Shown here piece by piece: positions 1-10,400 of a stretch of DNA of 64,000 bases. Location of the stretch: NCBI GenBank assembly GCA_006937955.1, contig SSNP01000121.1, positions 1,350,722 through 1,414,721 on the forward strand. Reading direction: 5' to 3'. Position 1 is the stretch's first letter, and every line of letters begins with the position of its first letter. The notes beneath the pieces are model-generated. The model ran no database searches. It was not told where the DNA came from and was given only the letters and a program-made list of their open reading frames with translations. The stretch comes from Pachypanchax playfairii. Lineage: Eukaryota; Chordata; Actinopteri; Cyprinodontiformes; Aplocheilidae. The position numbers were made by a program, and so were the translations under genes.

Positions 1-1875
1 AATTAATGTAGCAGGTTTATATATGGTTAACAAAAAGTTGTATGTTAAAGTGTTAAAGTGAAATCGTGACAATTACTTTTTGATTTTACACATTTATTTT
101 TGATAATGTACAACTTCTTCTTTTTGGCCTGAATGGGGGTCCATGCCACAGCAGTTTGCACCAGTAAAGTGGTGATCCATCTCAGCCATGAGCTTTATAA
201 CAGCCTCTGTCTTTTATTTTGTCCCTAAAAGATTTCAAACTCTGTAGCAATTAAAAAAAAAATGAACGAAGCGGCATAACAACTAGGGACCTGCCACATG
301 AGCCGAGACCGCAATGCAACCACTTTTACTAGGGCTGTAACGATACACTGATGTATCGCGATACAGGGAACAATATCGTATCATGAGGTCCAACATCGAT
401 AATATCGATACAGTAAACATGTTGTACTGACCACCACAAGGCAGGACAACATGTGCTCTAACATTGTATAAAAAAGTTTTTTGCCGAAAAATAGACTCCG
501 AACTGATGTGAAAGCAAATCAGTGGCTTTGTATCTGCAATATATTACTGTGATGAGCAACTAAAAATACATGAAGCTTTATTAAACAAGTCTTATTACAT
601 ATTTCTAAATTTTATTTTTGAACTGAACTGAAACACAGCCTATGACTTCATCATTTCCAAATAGTTGCATTTATGTGGTCTACATGAAAACACAAGGGTG
701 ACACTTCAAGATTTTTTAATTCCGGGACCTGTTTTGGAAAAAAATATAGTTTTGGGCTACTGAAACACTATTTCCATGTGCAAAGAAGGATGTAAGAATT
801 TACCAATATCTTTTTTATAGTAAGACATGTATTTTGTCATACTCTTTTAAACTGATAGAATTGACACAATTCCATAAACTACAACTACTCATAATAATTT
901 TAAAACTACAATAATAATTTTATTAGGTATGATGCCAGCATCTTGATGTGTTGATCTGAAGATCATGACATCAACACCAGCCAACTCATTTTATTTTGAA
1001 GACAAACACTCCAGAAAATTTTTTCAAACCAACAAAGTTTCAGAGAACCATCTCTTTCTTCAAAAGTTTGTTGCATTTCAAACATGTTTTATATGTTCCT
1101 ATCGCATAGTAAAAACCTAAATTATCATCTTTCAGGACTAGTCATTTTTAATTTCCTGTTGTTGTTCTGAATATCCAAGAAATTGTGACTTGCAGCTGAT
1201 CCACGCAGGATACGTTCCACAGCAAACAACCACATGTAGCAACGACACTGTTGATAAAACAATAAGGTTTATAAAAATGAAAGTGGCAAACAAAACTCAT
1301 GCAAAAGTCAAAAGGTGCAGAAAGATGTTTAAAATGGCAGGAACTTGTTTAGAACAGGATTCAGCTGTTATGTGCTTAGTTTGACCCCCCCTTGAGATTT
1401 CCTCCCTGATTCTCCAAACTGAAATCGTTCTCACTGAAGTCGGTTTACTCTTAAGAACTCCACACAACCCTGCTTTAAAAAAAGGGAACAAAACTCTTTA
1501 AAGAAAGGTACTGAACTACTGTTGCAGCCCACATTGATCTTAAAAAGTCTCATCTCTCTTTATTTCAAAGGCTCTTTTCAGTCTTTCTCTCTACATTATC
1601 TGGTCATCAGAGCCCAGAGTGCAACAGTTGGACATCAAAGTACCGACAGCGTCAAGGGAGGGGTGACTGTCTCTTTATTTCTGCTCCATCTCTCTCTGCA
1701 ACAGCAAGAAAGACAGGTCACAGACTGGGTGAGGGACGAGGGGTGAGGCAGGGGGTGGGGTGGGGGGGGCCTTCCATCTTACTTTATTCAAAGAAATCCC
1801 ATTACTTCATGCAGTTGTCAGCATAAGAGACATTTTACATGCATGTGTGTGCATGTATCAATACCTTTGTATATG
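1..1875. other. cdk6 intron 3, left edge
   Basis: AT-rich DNA with no gene. The stretch at about 333-415 (AGGGCTGTAACGATACAC, followed by ATCGCGATAC and ATCGATA words) resembles the end of a widespread fish DNA-transposon repeat but is too degenerate to delimit. Confidence 0.35.
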
Positions 1876-2338
1876 CAGTATCTCACAAAAGTAAGTATTT
1901 TATCTTTTCATGGGACAAAACTAAAGATATGACCATTTGAAACAATGTAAAGTAGTCAGTGTGTAACTTGGACAACAGTGTAAATATGCTGTCCCCTCAA
2001 AATAACTCAACACAGCCATAAATTTCTAAACTGCTGGCAACAAAAGTGAGCACACTCCTAAGTAAAAAATGTCCACATTGTACCCAATTAGCCATTTTCC
2101 CTCCCCTGTGTCATGTGACTCATTACTGTTACAAGGTCTCAAGTGTGAATGGGGGGCAGGTGTGCTAAATTTGGTATTGTTGCATTCACAATATCTCATA
2201 GTGGTCACTGGAAGTTCAACATGGCAAACAACTCTCTGCACACTCTGAAACTGAGCTGCAACATGGTGGCCAAGACCACACAACAGTTTAACAGGACAGG
2301 TTCTACACAGAACAGGTCACTCCATGGTCTACCAAAGA

Positions 2339-3002
2339 CTACGTTCACATTGCAGGTCTTAATGCTCAATTCCGATTTTTTTGCGAGATCTTTTTGCAAG
2401 GTCGTTCATATTGCCAGTGACATCCGACCTGAATGTGACTTGCTGTCTGAATGGAATACGTCTTGAATGTGTCACGCATGCGCATTAGAAGGAACAGTGC
2501 CTTCTTGTATTTAGCTCAGAGACTTTTTATACTTCTTTAACATTGGAGCCAGGTTTGTTTAAACCTGTTAAACACTCTGCCATTTCTTTGGAAATGTTTT
2601 CAAAAAACGTGCGGTTCCGATAACACCCCTCAAGTTTGGCCTGAACAGAGCTGTCTCCCCAAATATTAATTAGACAGACAGACACTTCGGTTTCTCGCCA
2701 TTGAGTGTTCTCCGCGTCGTTACTGCCGTTACTGTTGTTTACTTTTTGATCCTGCATTCACGATGCAGAATAGTCACGTATGTCACGTATTGATGACGTA
2801 CAGGTCGGATGGAAGCGACCTGGCAGTTCAGACTGAAGTTGCATGCCAACAGATCAGATACGTATCGGATTTAGAACCACATGCTGAAGTGGCCTGGGTC
2901 ACATTTAAAAAATCAGATCTTTGTCGTTCAGACTGTCACAAAAAATCAGATACAGGTCACATAGGGGCAGTTGGGTCATTTCAGCCTGCAGTCTGAACAT
3001 AG
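2339..3002. mobile_element. 664-bp MITE nested in the Tc1 relic
   Basis: The termini are imperfect inverted repeats (CTACGTTCACATTGCAGG at left; reverse complement of the right end CTATGTTCAGACTGCAGG). The flanks carry a perfect 7-bp duplication CCAAAGA (2332-2338 and 3003-3009). The interior repeats AATCAGAT-like and GGTCAC-like words and has no transposase frame. This is a non-autonomous DNA transposon; hAT-like is a guess because the duplication is 7 rather than 8 bp. Confidence 0.8.
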
Positions 3003-3119
3003 CCAAAGATGTTGAATGCACATGCTCAGTGTCATATGCAGACGCTGACTCTTTGAAATATACATATTAGTGCTGCCAGCATTCCTGCAGAGGTTGAAGC
3101 AGTAGGGGGGGTCAACCTG

Positions 3120-3600
3120 TCAGTGCTCAGACCATATACCACACACTGCATTGGTCTGCAAGGCTGTTGTCACAGAAGGAAGCCTCTTCTAAAGATGATG
3201 CGCAAGAAAGCCCACAGTTTGATGAGGGAAAGAAGATTAATGACATGGATTACTGAAATCATGTCCTGTGGTCTGATGAGACCAAGAAGAACTTATTTGG
3301 TTGAGATGGTGTCAAGCTTGTGTGGTGGCAACCAGCTGAGGAGTACAAAGACAAATGTGTTTTGCCTACAGTCAAGGATGGTGGTGGGAGTGTCATGGTT
3401 TGGGGCTGCATGAGTGCTGCCAGAACTGGGGAGCTACAGTTTTTTGAAGGAACCATAAATGCAAACATGTACTGTGACACACTGAAGCATCATCCTCTCT
3501 TTGGAAACTGGGCTGCAGGGCAGTATTCCATCATGATAACAACTACAAACACACCTTCAAGAAAACCACTGTCTTGGTAAAGAAACAGAGGGTAAAGGTG
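3120..3600 (+). pseudogene. Broken Tc1 transposase remnant
   Basis: Translation in shifting frames recovers the central DDE-domain region of a Tc1 transposase (a WSDET-like segment near 3270, KDGGGSVMVWGCM, TINANMYCDTLK). The frame changes several times and the C-terminal third has internal deletions, so it cannot encode active enzyme. Confidence 0.8.
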
Positions 3601-4230
3601 CTGGACTGAGCATCTGTGGAGAATCCTCAAAAAGAAGAAGGACTCAACATCTGTAGCATCCAACATCTCTGTGATGTCAGCATGGAGGATCATTCCAGTG
3701 GCAAGCTCACTTTTATTGCTAGTGGCTTAAACATTAATGAGTGTTTACACTGTTGTTCAAGCTGTACACTGACTACTTTACGTTGTATCAAACTGTCATA
3801 TCTTCAGTGTTGTATATAAAGAATCTAATAAAATATTTACAAAAATATGACTAGTGTACTCACTTTTGTGAGATACTATGGGTATTTCTGGCAAAAAATA
3901 AAGTACTGGTCAGTTCTAAAGAGTAATAGTTAAAAGCAATAAATTAATTCAAGGCCTAGCTTACCATCGTTTATACCAGAGTTTTAAACTAAAACCATAT
4001 TTTGTTGATAAATGATGAAGCTACAGCTATTTGGGTTTAAAACTTGAAAATAATACAATGCAAAATCACACAAATTATTGCAACATTTCACGCATTAGGT
4101 TAGCACTCAGAGTATACTCTACGAACAGTGCTCAGTTTAGTTTAATATCTGTAAAACTTAACGCTTAACAAAAATATGAGATTGCGAGTTAGATTAACGC
4201 CACAAGGGAATTATTGTAGATGTATGTGTA

Positions 4231-4284
4231 TTCCGGAATAGCGCTGTATTCCGGAAAAGCGCTGTTTTCCGGAATAGCGCTACA
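4231..4284. repeat. Three tandem copies of an 18-bp unit
   Basis: The unit TTCCGGAATAGCGCTGTA occurs three times head to tail with few changes. Each copy carries the palindromes TTCCGGAA (or a variant) and AGCGCT. The array ends 36 bp before the Tc1 element. Confidence 0.8.
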
Positions 4285-4320
4285 ACTGGTGGCAACTTGT
4301 TGGAGTAGCTCTTTGACTTA

Positions 4321-5922
4321 CAGTGGGGCAAAGAAGTATTTAGTCAGCCACCAATTGTGTAAGTTCTCCCACTTAAAAAGATCAGAGAGGCCTGTAATTT
4401 TCATCATAGGTATACCTCAACTATGAGAGACAAAATGAGGAAAAAAAATCCAGAAAATCACATTGTCTGATTTTTAAAGAATTTATTTGCAAATTATGGT
4501 GGAAAATAAGTATTTGGTCAATAACAAAAGTTAATCTCAGTACTTTGTTATATAGCCTTTGTTGGCAATGACAGAGGTCAAACGTTTTCTGTAAGTCTTC
4601 ACAAGGTTTTCACACACTGTTGCTGGTATTTTGGCCCATTCCTCCATGCAGATCTCCTCTAGAGCAGTGATGTTTTGGGGCTGACGCTGGGCAACACGGA
4701 CTTTCAACTCCCTCCAGAGATTTTCTATGGGGTTGAGATCTGGAGACTGGCTAGGCCACTCCAGGACCTTGAAATGCTTCTTACGAAGCCACTCCTTCGT
4801 TGCCCGGGCGGTGTGTTTGGGATCATTGTCATGCTGAAAGACCCAGCCACGTCTCATTTTCAATGCCCTTGCTGATGGAAGGAGGTTTTCACTCAAAATT
4901 TTACGATACATGGCCCCATTCATTCTTTCCTTTACACGGATCAGTCGTCCTGGTCCCCTTGCAGAAAAACAGCCCCAAAGCATGATGTTTCCACCCCCAT
5001 GCTTTACAGTAGGTATGGTGTTCTTTGGATCCAACTCAGCATTCTTTCCCCTCCAAACACGACAAGTTGAGTTTCTACCAAAAAGTTCTATTTTGGTTTC
5101 ATCTGACCATATGATGTTCTCCCAATCCTCTTCTGGATCATCCAAATGCTCTCTAGCAAACCGCAGACGGGCCTGGACGTGTCCTGGCTTCAGCAGGGGG
5201 ACACGTCTGGCACTGCAGGATTTGAGTCCCTGGCGGCGTAGTGTGTTACTGATGGTAGCCTTTGTTACTTTGGTCCCAGCTCTCTGCAGGTCATTCACTA
5301 GGTCCCTCCGTGTGGTTCTGGGATTTTTGCTCACCGTTCTTGTGATCATTTTGACCCCACGGGGTGAGATCTTGCGTGGAGCCCCAGATCGAGGGAGATT
5401 ATCAGTGGTCTTGTATGTCTTCCATTTTCTAATAATTGCTCCCACAGTTGATTTCTTCACACCAAGCTGCTTACCTATTGCAGATTCAGTCTTCCCAGCC
5501 TGGTGAAGGTCTACAATTTTGTTTCTGGTGTCCTTTGACAGCTCTTTGGTCTTGGCCATAGTGGAGTTTGGAGCGTGACTGTTTGAGGTTGTGGACAGGT
5601 GTCTTTTATACTGATAACGAGTTCACACAGGTGCCATTAATACAGGTAACGAGTGGAGGACCGAGGAGCCTCTTAAAGAAGTTACAGGTCTGTGAAAGCC
5701 AGAAATCTTACTTGTTTGTAGGTGACCAAATACTTATTTTCCACCATAACTTGCAAATAAATTCTTTAAAAATCAGACAATGTGATTTTCTGGATTTTTT
5801 TTCCTCATTTTGTCTCTCATAGTTGAGGTATACCTATGATGAAAATTACAGGCCTCTCTGATCTTTTCAAGTGGGAGAACTTACACAATTGGTGGCTGAC
5901 TAAATACTTTTTTGCCCCACTG
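4321..5922 (-). mobile_element. Intact Tc1/mariner transposon, IR/DR type
   Basis: A 1602-bp element begins and ends with CAGTGGGGCA and is flanked by the TA duplication (4319-4320, 5923-5924). The inverted repeats are about 200 bp (4321-4520 and 5723-5922) with roughly three mismatches by eye. Each repeat has an outer and an inner direct repeat around AAGTATTTRGTCA, the IR/DR layout seen in Sleeping Beauty. The single gene inside is uninterrupted. It lies in cdk6 intron 3, with the transposase on the same strand as cdk6. Confidence 0.95.
4537..5559 (-). CDS. Tc1-family DDE transposase, full length
   Basis: A 340-residue frame with ATG and stop encodes a cut-and-paste transposase that would bind the inverted repeats and insert at TA. 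The N-terminus carries two helix-turn-helix PAIRED-like subdomains (about 1-110) with a GAPRKISPRG GRPR-like linker near 59-68. The catalytic triad is D153 (IIWSDETKIE), D244 (QHDNDPKHTA) and E279 (NPIENLW), a DD34E spacing. A glycine-rich stretch KHGGGNIMLWG lies at 187-197. The length equals the usual 340 residues. No frameshift or internal stop is visible, so it may still be functional; that is inference. Confidence 0.95.
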   Translation of the reverse strand: MAKTKELSKDTRNKIVDLHQAGKTESAIGKQLGVKKSTVGAIIRKWKTYKTTDNLPRSGAPRKISPRGVKMITRTVSKNPRTTRRDLVNDLQRAGTKVTKATISNTLRRQGLKSCSARRVPLLKPGHVQARLRFAREHLDDPEEDWENIIWSDETKIELFGRNSTCRVWRGKNAELDPKNTIPTVKHGGGNIMLWGCFSARGPGRLIRVKERMNGAMYRKILSENLLPSARALKMRRGWVFQHDNDPKHTARATKEWLRKKHFKVLEWPSQSPDLNPIENLWRELKVRVAQRQPQNITALEEICMEEWAKIPATVCENLVKTYRKRLTSVIANKGYITKY

Positions 5923-6129
5923 TAGCTAGCACTTGCTAGCATTTTTTTTTTTTTTTTAGTATTTCTTGCTAGTTTTTTCTTCTGGAAATATTTTCTAAAT
6001 ACTTTTTCTTCTGATTTGGGTGCTGTGCTGATTGAGTTTTTTGCTCGATTTGTCACTTTTTTGCCACTTGTTATGATGTGTAACCATGGCAACAAGAGAC
6101 TTTTTTTTACAAGAAAGAGCAGCTAACTG

Positions 6130-6853
6130 ACATTTCTAAGGCTGAAATAATACTCAAATTGAAACTCTGGATCCCTGATGAGCTCAAAGAAGAAGACGTG
6201 GATGCAGAGCAGGAGCACAGTGAATAGAGAGAAAGAGGAAGTTTAAACCTTCACTTCCATCAGTCATATTGACAAATGTGAGATCTCTTTGCTAACAAAA
6301 TGGATGAACTTGAAACTCTGTTGAAGACCCAGCCAGAGTATCTGAATGCAGCATCATGTGTTTTACTGAGACATGGCTAAAGGAGTATATCCCGAACTCC
6401 AGCGTGTCTCTGCCTGGCTTTCCAACAATACGGGCAGACAGAGATTTGAAGAGGAGCAGCAAAAGAAGAGGAGTTTGTCAGCTGCTCACACCTGCAGTCA
6501 CCTGTTGGGGTGGAGCATCAGAGCAGGTGACATGAAGAGGCTGAACGGATGGATAATGAGGACTAATTCTGTCCTGGAGACTGAACTTGAGTTTCTTGAG
6601 TTGATTGTCCAAAGGAGGATGAAGGACATGATGGAAAATCCTCATCATCCTCTTCAGAACACAGTAACTCAACAACAGAGTGTGTTCGGCCAGAAGATTC
6701 TTTATAATCCGCTGCAGCACAGACCGTTACAGGAAATCCTTCCTGTCCACACCTATAACCTTCTATAATGGCTCCCTGAAAAAGAACTGAGCTACAACAA
6801 CATTTAATTTCCCTTCGGGGATTAATAAAGTATTTTTCATTTTGATTTGATTG
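6130..6853 (+). mobile_element. Internally deleted LINE, copy 1
   Basis: The 5' part encodes the start of a LINE endonuclease domain (LPSVILTNVRSLANKMDELE-type, then CFTETWL in a shifted frame). It is followed without the reverse transcriptase by the extreme C-terminal region (MKRLNGWIMRTNSVLETELE, QRRMKDMMENPHHPLQN, HTYNLL). The 3' end reads CCCTTCGGGGATTAATAAAG and a TTTGATTTGATT tail. A near-identical structure lies at 51708-52419 on the other strand. The clade is not assigned. It sits in cdk6 intron 3. Confidence 0.8.
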
Positions 6854-7245
6854 ATTACTTGCTTTCTGAGAGCTCGAATAAAATCTGTCCAGTGGTTCGT
6901 GAGAAGTTTTGCTAACAGACAGGGTTATTAATGTCAACATTTGGCTGTAAGATGCTGCATAGTGTGTAACGCTCCAACTATGTGATGGGGACACCTATTA
7001 GCGACTATAACACCCAACCTTAGCTCAAAATCTGTAAAACCAATTTACTTTCCGCCATTTTTCTGTTTTTAAAGTTCAACTGGCTGGTCATACCATCTTG
7101 AATGAGGATGAGCCCAAATGTTAATCACCTGTAAATTTACATTCAGTAATAACTTTGAGAGTTTTATTAAAATCCGTCCTGTAGTTCATGAGATATTTTG
7201 CTAACTCTACAGACAAACAAAAACATTATGAACATCACAACTCAC

Positions 7246-7413
7246 CACAGACGTGAGCGCCATTTGGAAGCTGTAGATCCGAGCCAGACCAAAGTCAGCC
7301 AGTTTGATCTGCCCGCCACTGGTGACCAGAATGTTTTGGGGTTTCAGGTCACGGTGAACCACACGATGTGAATGCAGGAAGTCCAGCCCCTGAAGCAGCT
7401 GGTACATCATATC
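7246..7413 (-). CDS. cdk6: cdk6 coding exon 3 (residues 121-176)
   Basis: The 168-nt, 56-codon exon runs from DMMYQLLQGLDFLHSH through the catalytic HRDLKPQN and DFGLARIYSFQMALTSV. It holds the catalytic aspartate, the metal-binding DFG and the threonine phosphorylated by CDK-activating kinase in the family (T177 in human, T174 here). A CTTCCAG acceptor and a GTGAG donor flank it. Both phases are 0. Confidence 0.97.
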
Positions 7414-10400
7414 CTGGAAGACAAAAAAACAAAGGAAGCACAGAGTGAGTGGCGGATTCTGTTGATCATCACAAGGACAAAGTTAGAACAGGAAAGCTGA
7501 AAGGAGATAACGGAATATCTGAATGACTTTCATAATCTATGTTTAATGTGCAAATCAAATCACAATAGTGCATGTGAATCACACACAACCAATAATTGTA
7601 ATTGGAATCAAATTTTCATTTGCATTTCTGAGTGACTGAATCAAAGCTAATTAATTTAATTGACAAAGACAGATGGCTTCTTCCATCTCTGTAACAGTTT
7701 GATTTCATTACTCAGTCAAACTAAGCAACAAAAGGCCTGAATGACAGGAACCTGCAGTGAAGAGTTGAGTATAAAAGCTAAGACATTACGGTATGGAGGG
7801 AGTTAACAAGGAGGAGGCCTGTGTCTTTTCATGTCGACTGTGGCAGATGTTTGATAACTGACACACACACGAATACAAACACACACAGAGGCAGAAAGAG
7901 GCCCCTGCTTTGTACAAGCAAATGGATCTCTGTTACTTAGCAGCTGTCCTGCTTTCATTAATTGGCGCTTGCTTTCTTTATATGCCCAAAAACTGACCTC
8001 AAACAGCTATAGTAAAGGCAAAGAATCCCTGACTTACTAGCAAAAGTAAATGGTTGTGAGCAGGAATGAACAGTGTCAAAACCAGCTTAGACTTGTTCTT
8101 TTCAAACTGAAAATACTCTCAAACAGGTCCCACACCTGTAAACAAATAATTCCTTACAAGATATTAGGGATAGGTTGAGCTGTTTGATCAAATAAAGTCA
8201 GAGAATAGATGAGCTGGATGCGAGTTGCTTCATAGGCACATACACATTGCAAAAAACACCCCAAAACCTTCCTCCAAGACCCCACAAGTGACATGGACCT
8301 GAGCCCACTGCTTTATTCAGTGGCCCGCCAGCTGGTGTGTGACTCAAAAAGGTCTGCGCACTCAAGCAGAAAACATCAGCAAATGGTGTTGTGTTGGCTG
8401 CTCTGCTTAGCCATAAAAGAGAAGGCCATCCCACTCAATATGGTGGAGATGATGAGTGATGTTGGTGCGTGTCTATATACAAACAAACAGAAATATAATA
8501 CCAATGAACATATCTATTACGCATGTACCTCAGCATGTATGGGGTGCATCACTCCATGTGCCAGCATGTGCATGTGTGTGGGGGTGCCCCCTGACAAAGA
8601 ACAGGACACATACACAGACCTTTCTTTCTATATCTCCATCCAGCCATGACCCAAAGTGAAGGGCAGCAGACAGACAGGGCCATAGGACGACTGCAGGCAG
8701 TTGGTCATTTTGTGCATGCGGGTGTTTGTGTGTGTGTCACGAAAGGCTGACACAATAGCATTCCCCCACCCAATAGTTCCTCTCCGCTTTAAATAGTCAT
8801 TTCATCGTGCTTCCTTTCAACAGCATTTCCTAGTAAACACTAATTATCTTGGAGGTGTGACTTTTGGACACTAACAATCTGAGCTTCGGTGGTCTTCTCT
8901 ATAGGATCGGTTACAATAAAAAACAGTCATAATAAATAATATTTCAGTTGATTTCTAACATACATAACCACTATGGGAAACATTTGTGCAATAGTATTTT
9001 ATCTAACACGGTTGGTTTAAGTATAAAAACAGCACAAAACTAGTTGTATTGTAAAGAGTTTAACCAAAGGCCTGGCAAATAATTAGGCCAAGAAGAAACA
9101 AAAAAAAACAAATAAAAGCACAACATCTGACCCTAAAAAATACTGAAAAGAGTTTTTAAAAAGTAGTCAACTAACTGCAAGAAGCAGTCCAAACATGGCT
9201 TTCTAGGTTCACCTTCTTTTCTGATGCAAATGCATCAGAGGCAGCCATATTGTTTATTGTAGTTAGGCACAATATAGGACATCTGCCGGTTAGCATTTGT
9301 GTAATTCCCTCCCCATGCTTCATTAAATCCCTCCCATCACGGGTCCACAGAATGCATTTGTGGAAGTTTGGTTGATGATGGTGGAGGAGGGTGGGTGAGA
9401 CCCAAGCGCTGGCCCGGGTTGAGGAGCACTGAGACTGGTGCAACCCGGCTGCTTGATGTCCTTCCAGCTCATTTGATTCCTGGAGGAGGGCCCCTTTTAT
9501 CAATGACCATGTGGTGGGTCTCGAGTCTGAGTGGGTGGTGGAGGATGGGAGGCTGAGTGGACAGGCTGGGCTAGTAAGGGGTGTCTCTTGCTTTTAATGT
9601 AAAGTATAGCTGTTCTTTTCAGTTCAGGGCCCACAGCTGAACGCAAATGTTTCTCCTTGGGTTGAGAGGAGAAACTGTATGTTTGCATGTTCATGACTAA
9701 AACTCAGATTCAATTGTAATCTGACTAGGAATTTGCCTGATCTGTAATATGCTGCCATTTGCTAAGCGTAGGGTCACTTTCAGGTCACTGTGCAGTGTCC
9801 ACTGTCCTAGAAATAACAAGGGATGGTGCTTATGACATGTCACTCCTTGTCCTTTTGTCCCTTTGAGAGTCCAGTTAAACGGATGGAGAAAGCATAAGGA
9901 GGAGGGGGCTTTAATGGGTCAGCATGCTTCAAAGAAAAGTGTGTCTGATTGCAAAACAGTGCTCAAAATGTTCCTTTTAAACTCCTCCAACATTTGCGTT
10001 TGAGTGTGTGAGAGGGGTTTACACCTGACACAAGCAACTCAATGTTATACAGCTGGAGGCAAATAGGCCAAGTTCCCTTTCCTTCCTAGTGACCAATTCC
10101 TTCATTCTTTATTTTACTGGAGATCATTTCATGAAAATCAGACTTTGTTCCTCACATAAAATGGTGCCAGCTTGCATCTAATTTTTCAACTAAAATACTG
10201 GGTACTCTCATGAACAGATGTCCAAGAGTGTCTCAGTTTTCCATTGCAGCCTTGACTGTTGGACAATCAGGACAGCAAATACACCTGTTCACAGATCAAG
10301 CAGCATACCCCAGATATGAAAATATAGGTGAGGGGTGAACATAAACTTAGAAAAACCTTATGCAGATTCTCCGAAAATGAGTTGACGTAAACTGACACAG

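Larger units (their letters stand above)
1876..3878 (+). mobile_element. Degraded Tc1-like transposon
   Basis: The ends read CAGTATCTCACAAAAGT and, inverted, ACTTTTGTGAGATACT, as in a common fish Tc1 family. Relics of a transposase survive in several frames, for example VKDGGGSVMVWGCMSAARTG and GELQFFEGTINANMYCD at about 3370-3470. Frameshifts and deletions abound and no open transposase remains. A 664-bp foreign element splits it at 2339-3002. It lies in cdk6 intron 3. Confidence 0.85.

Noticed and set aside
4910..5506. 198-codon plus-strand frame
   Set aside because: It is the antisense shadow of the intact Tc1 transposase gene.
6373..6768. 131-codon frame beginning MAKGVYPELQ, with a twin at 51802-52197
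   Set aside because: Its first part reads the LINE endonuclease region out of frame; only the C-terminal part is a true LINE protein relic. The conservation between the two comes from shared transposon ancestry, not from a gene.
1..7245. Searched for the next cdk6 exon (VVTLWYRAPE) on the minus strand
   Set aside because: No matching sequence was found; the intron evidently extends past the left edge.
9300..9590. GC-richer block suspected to be a LINE or SINE segment
   Set aside because: No diagnostic protein motif, promoter box or tail was seen, so no element is called.
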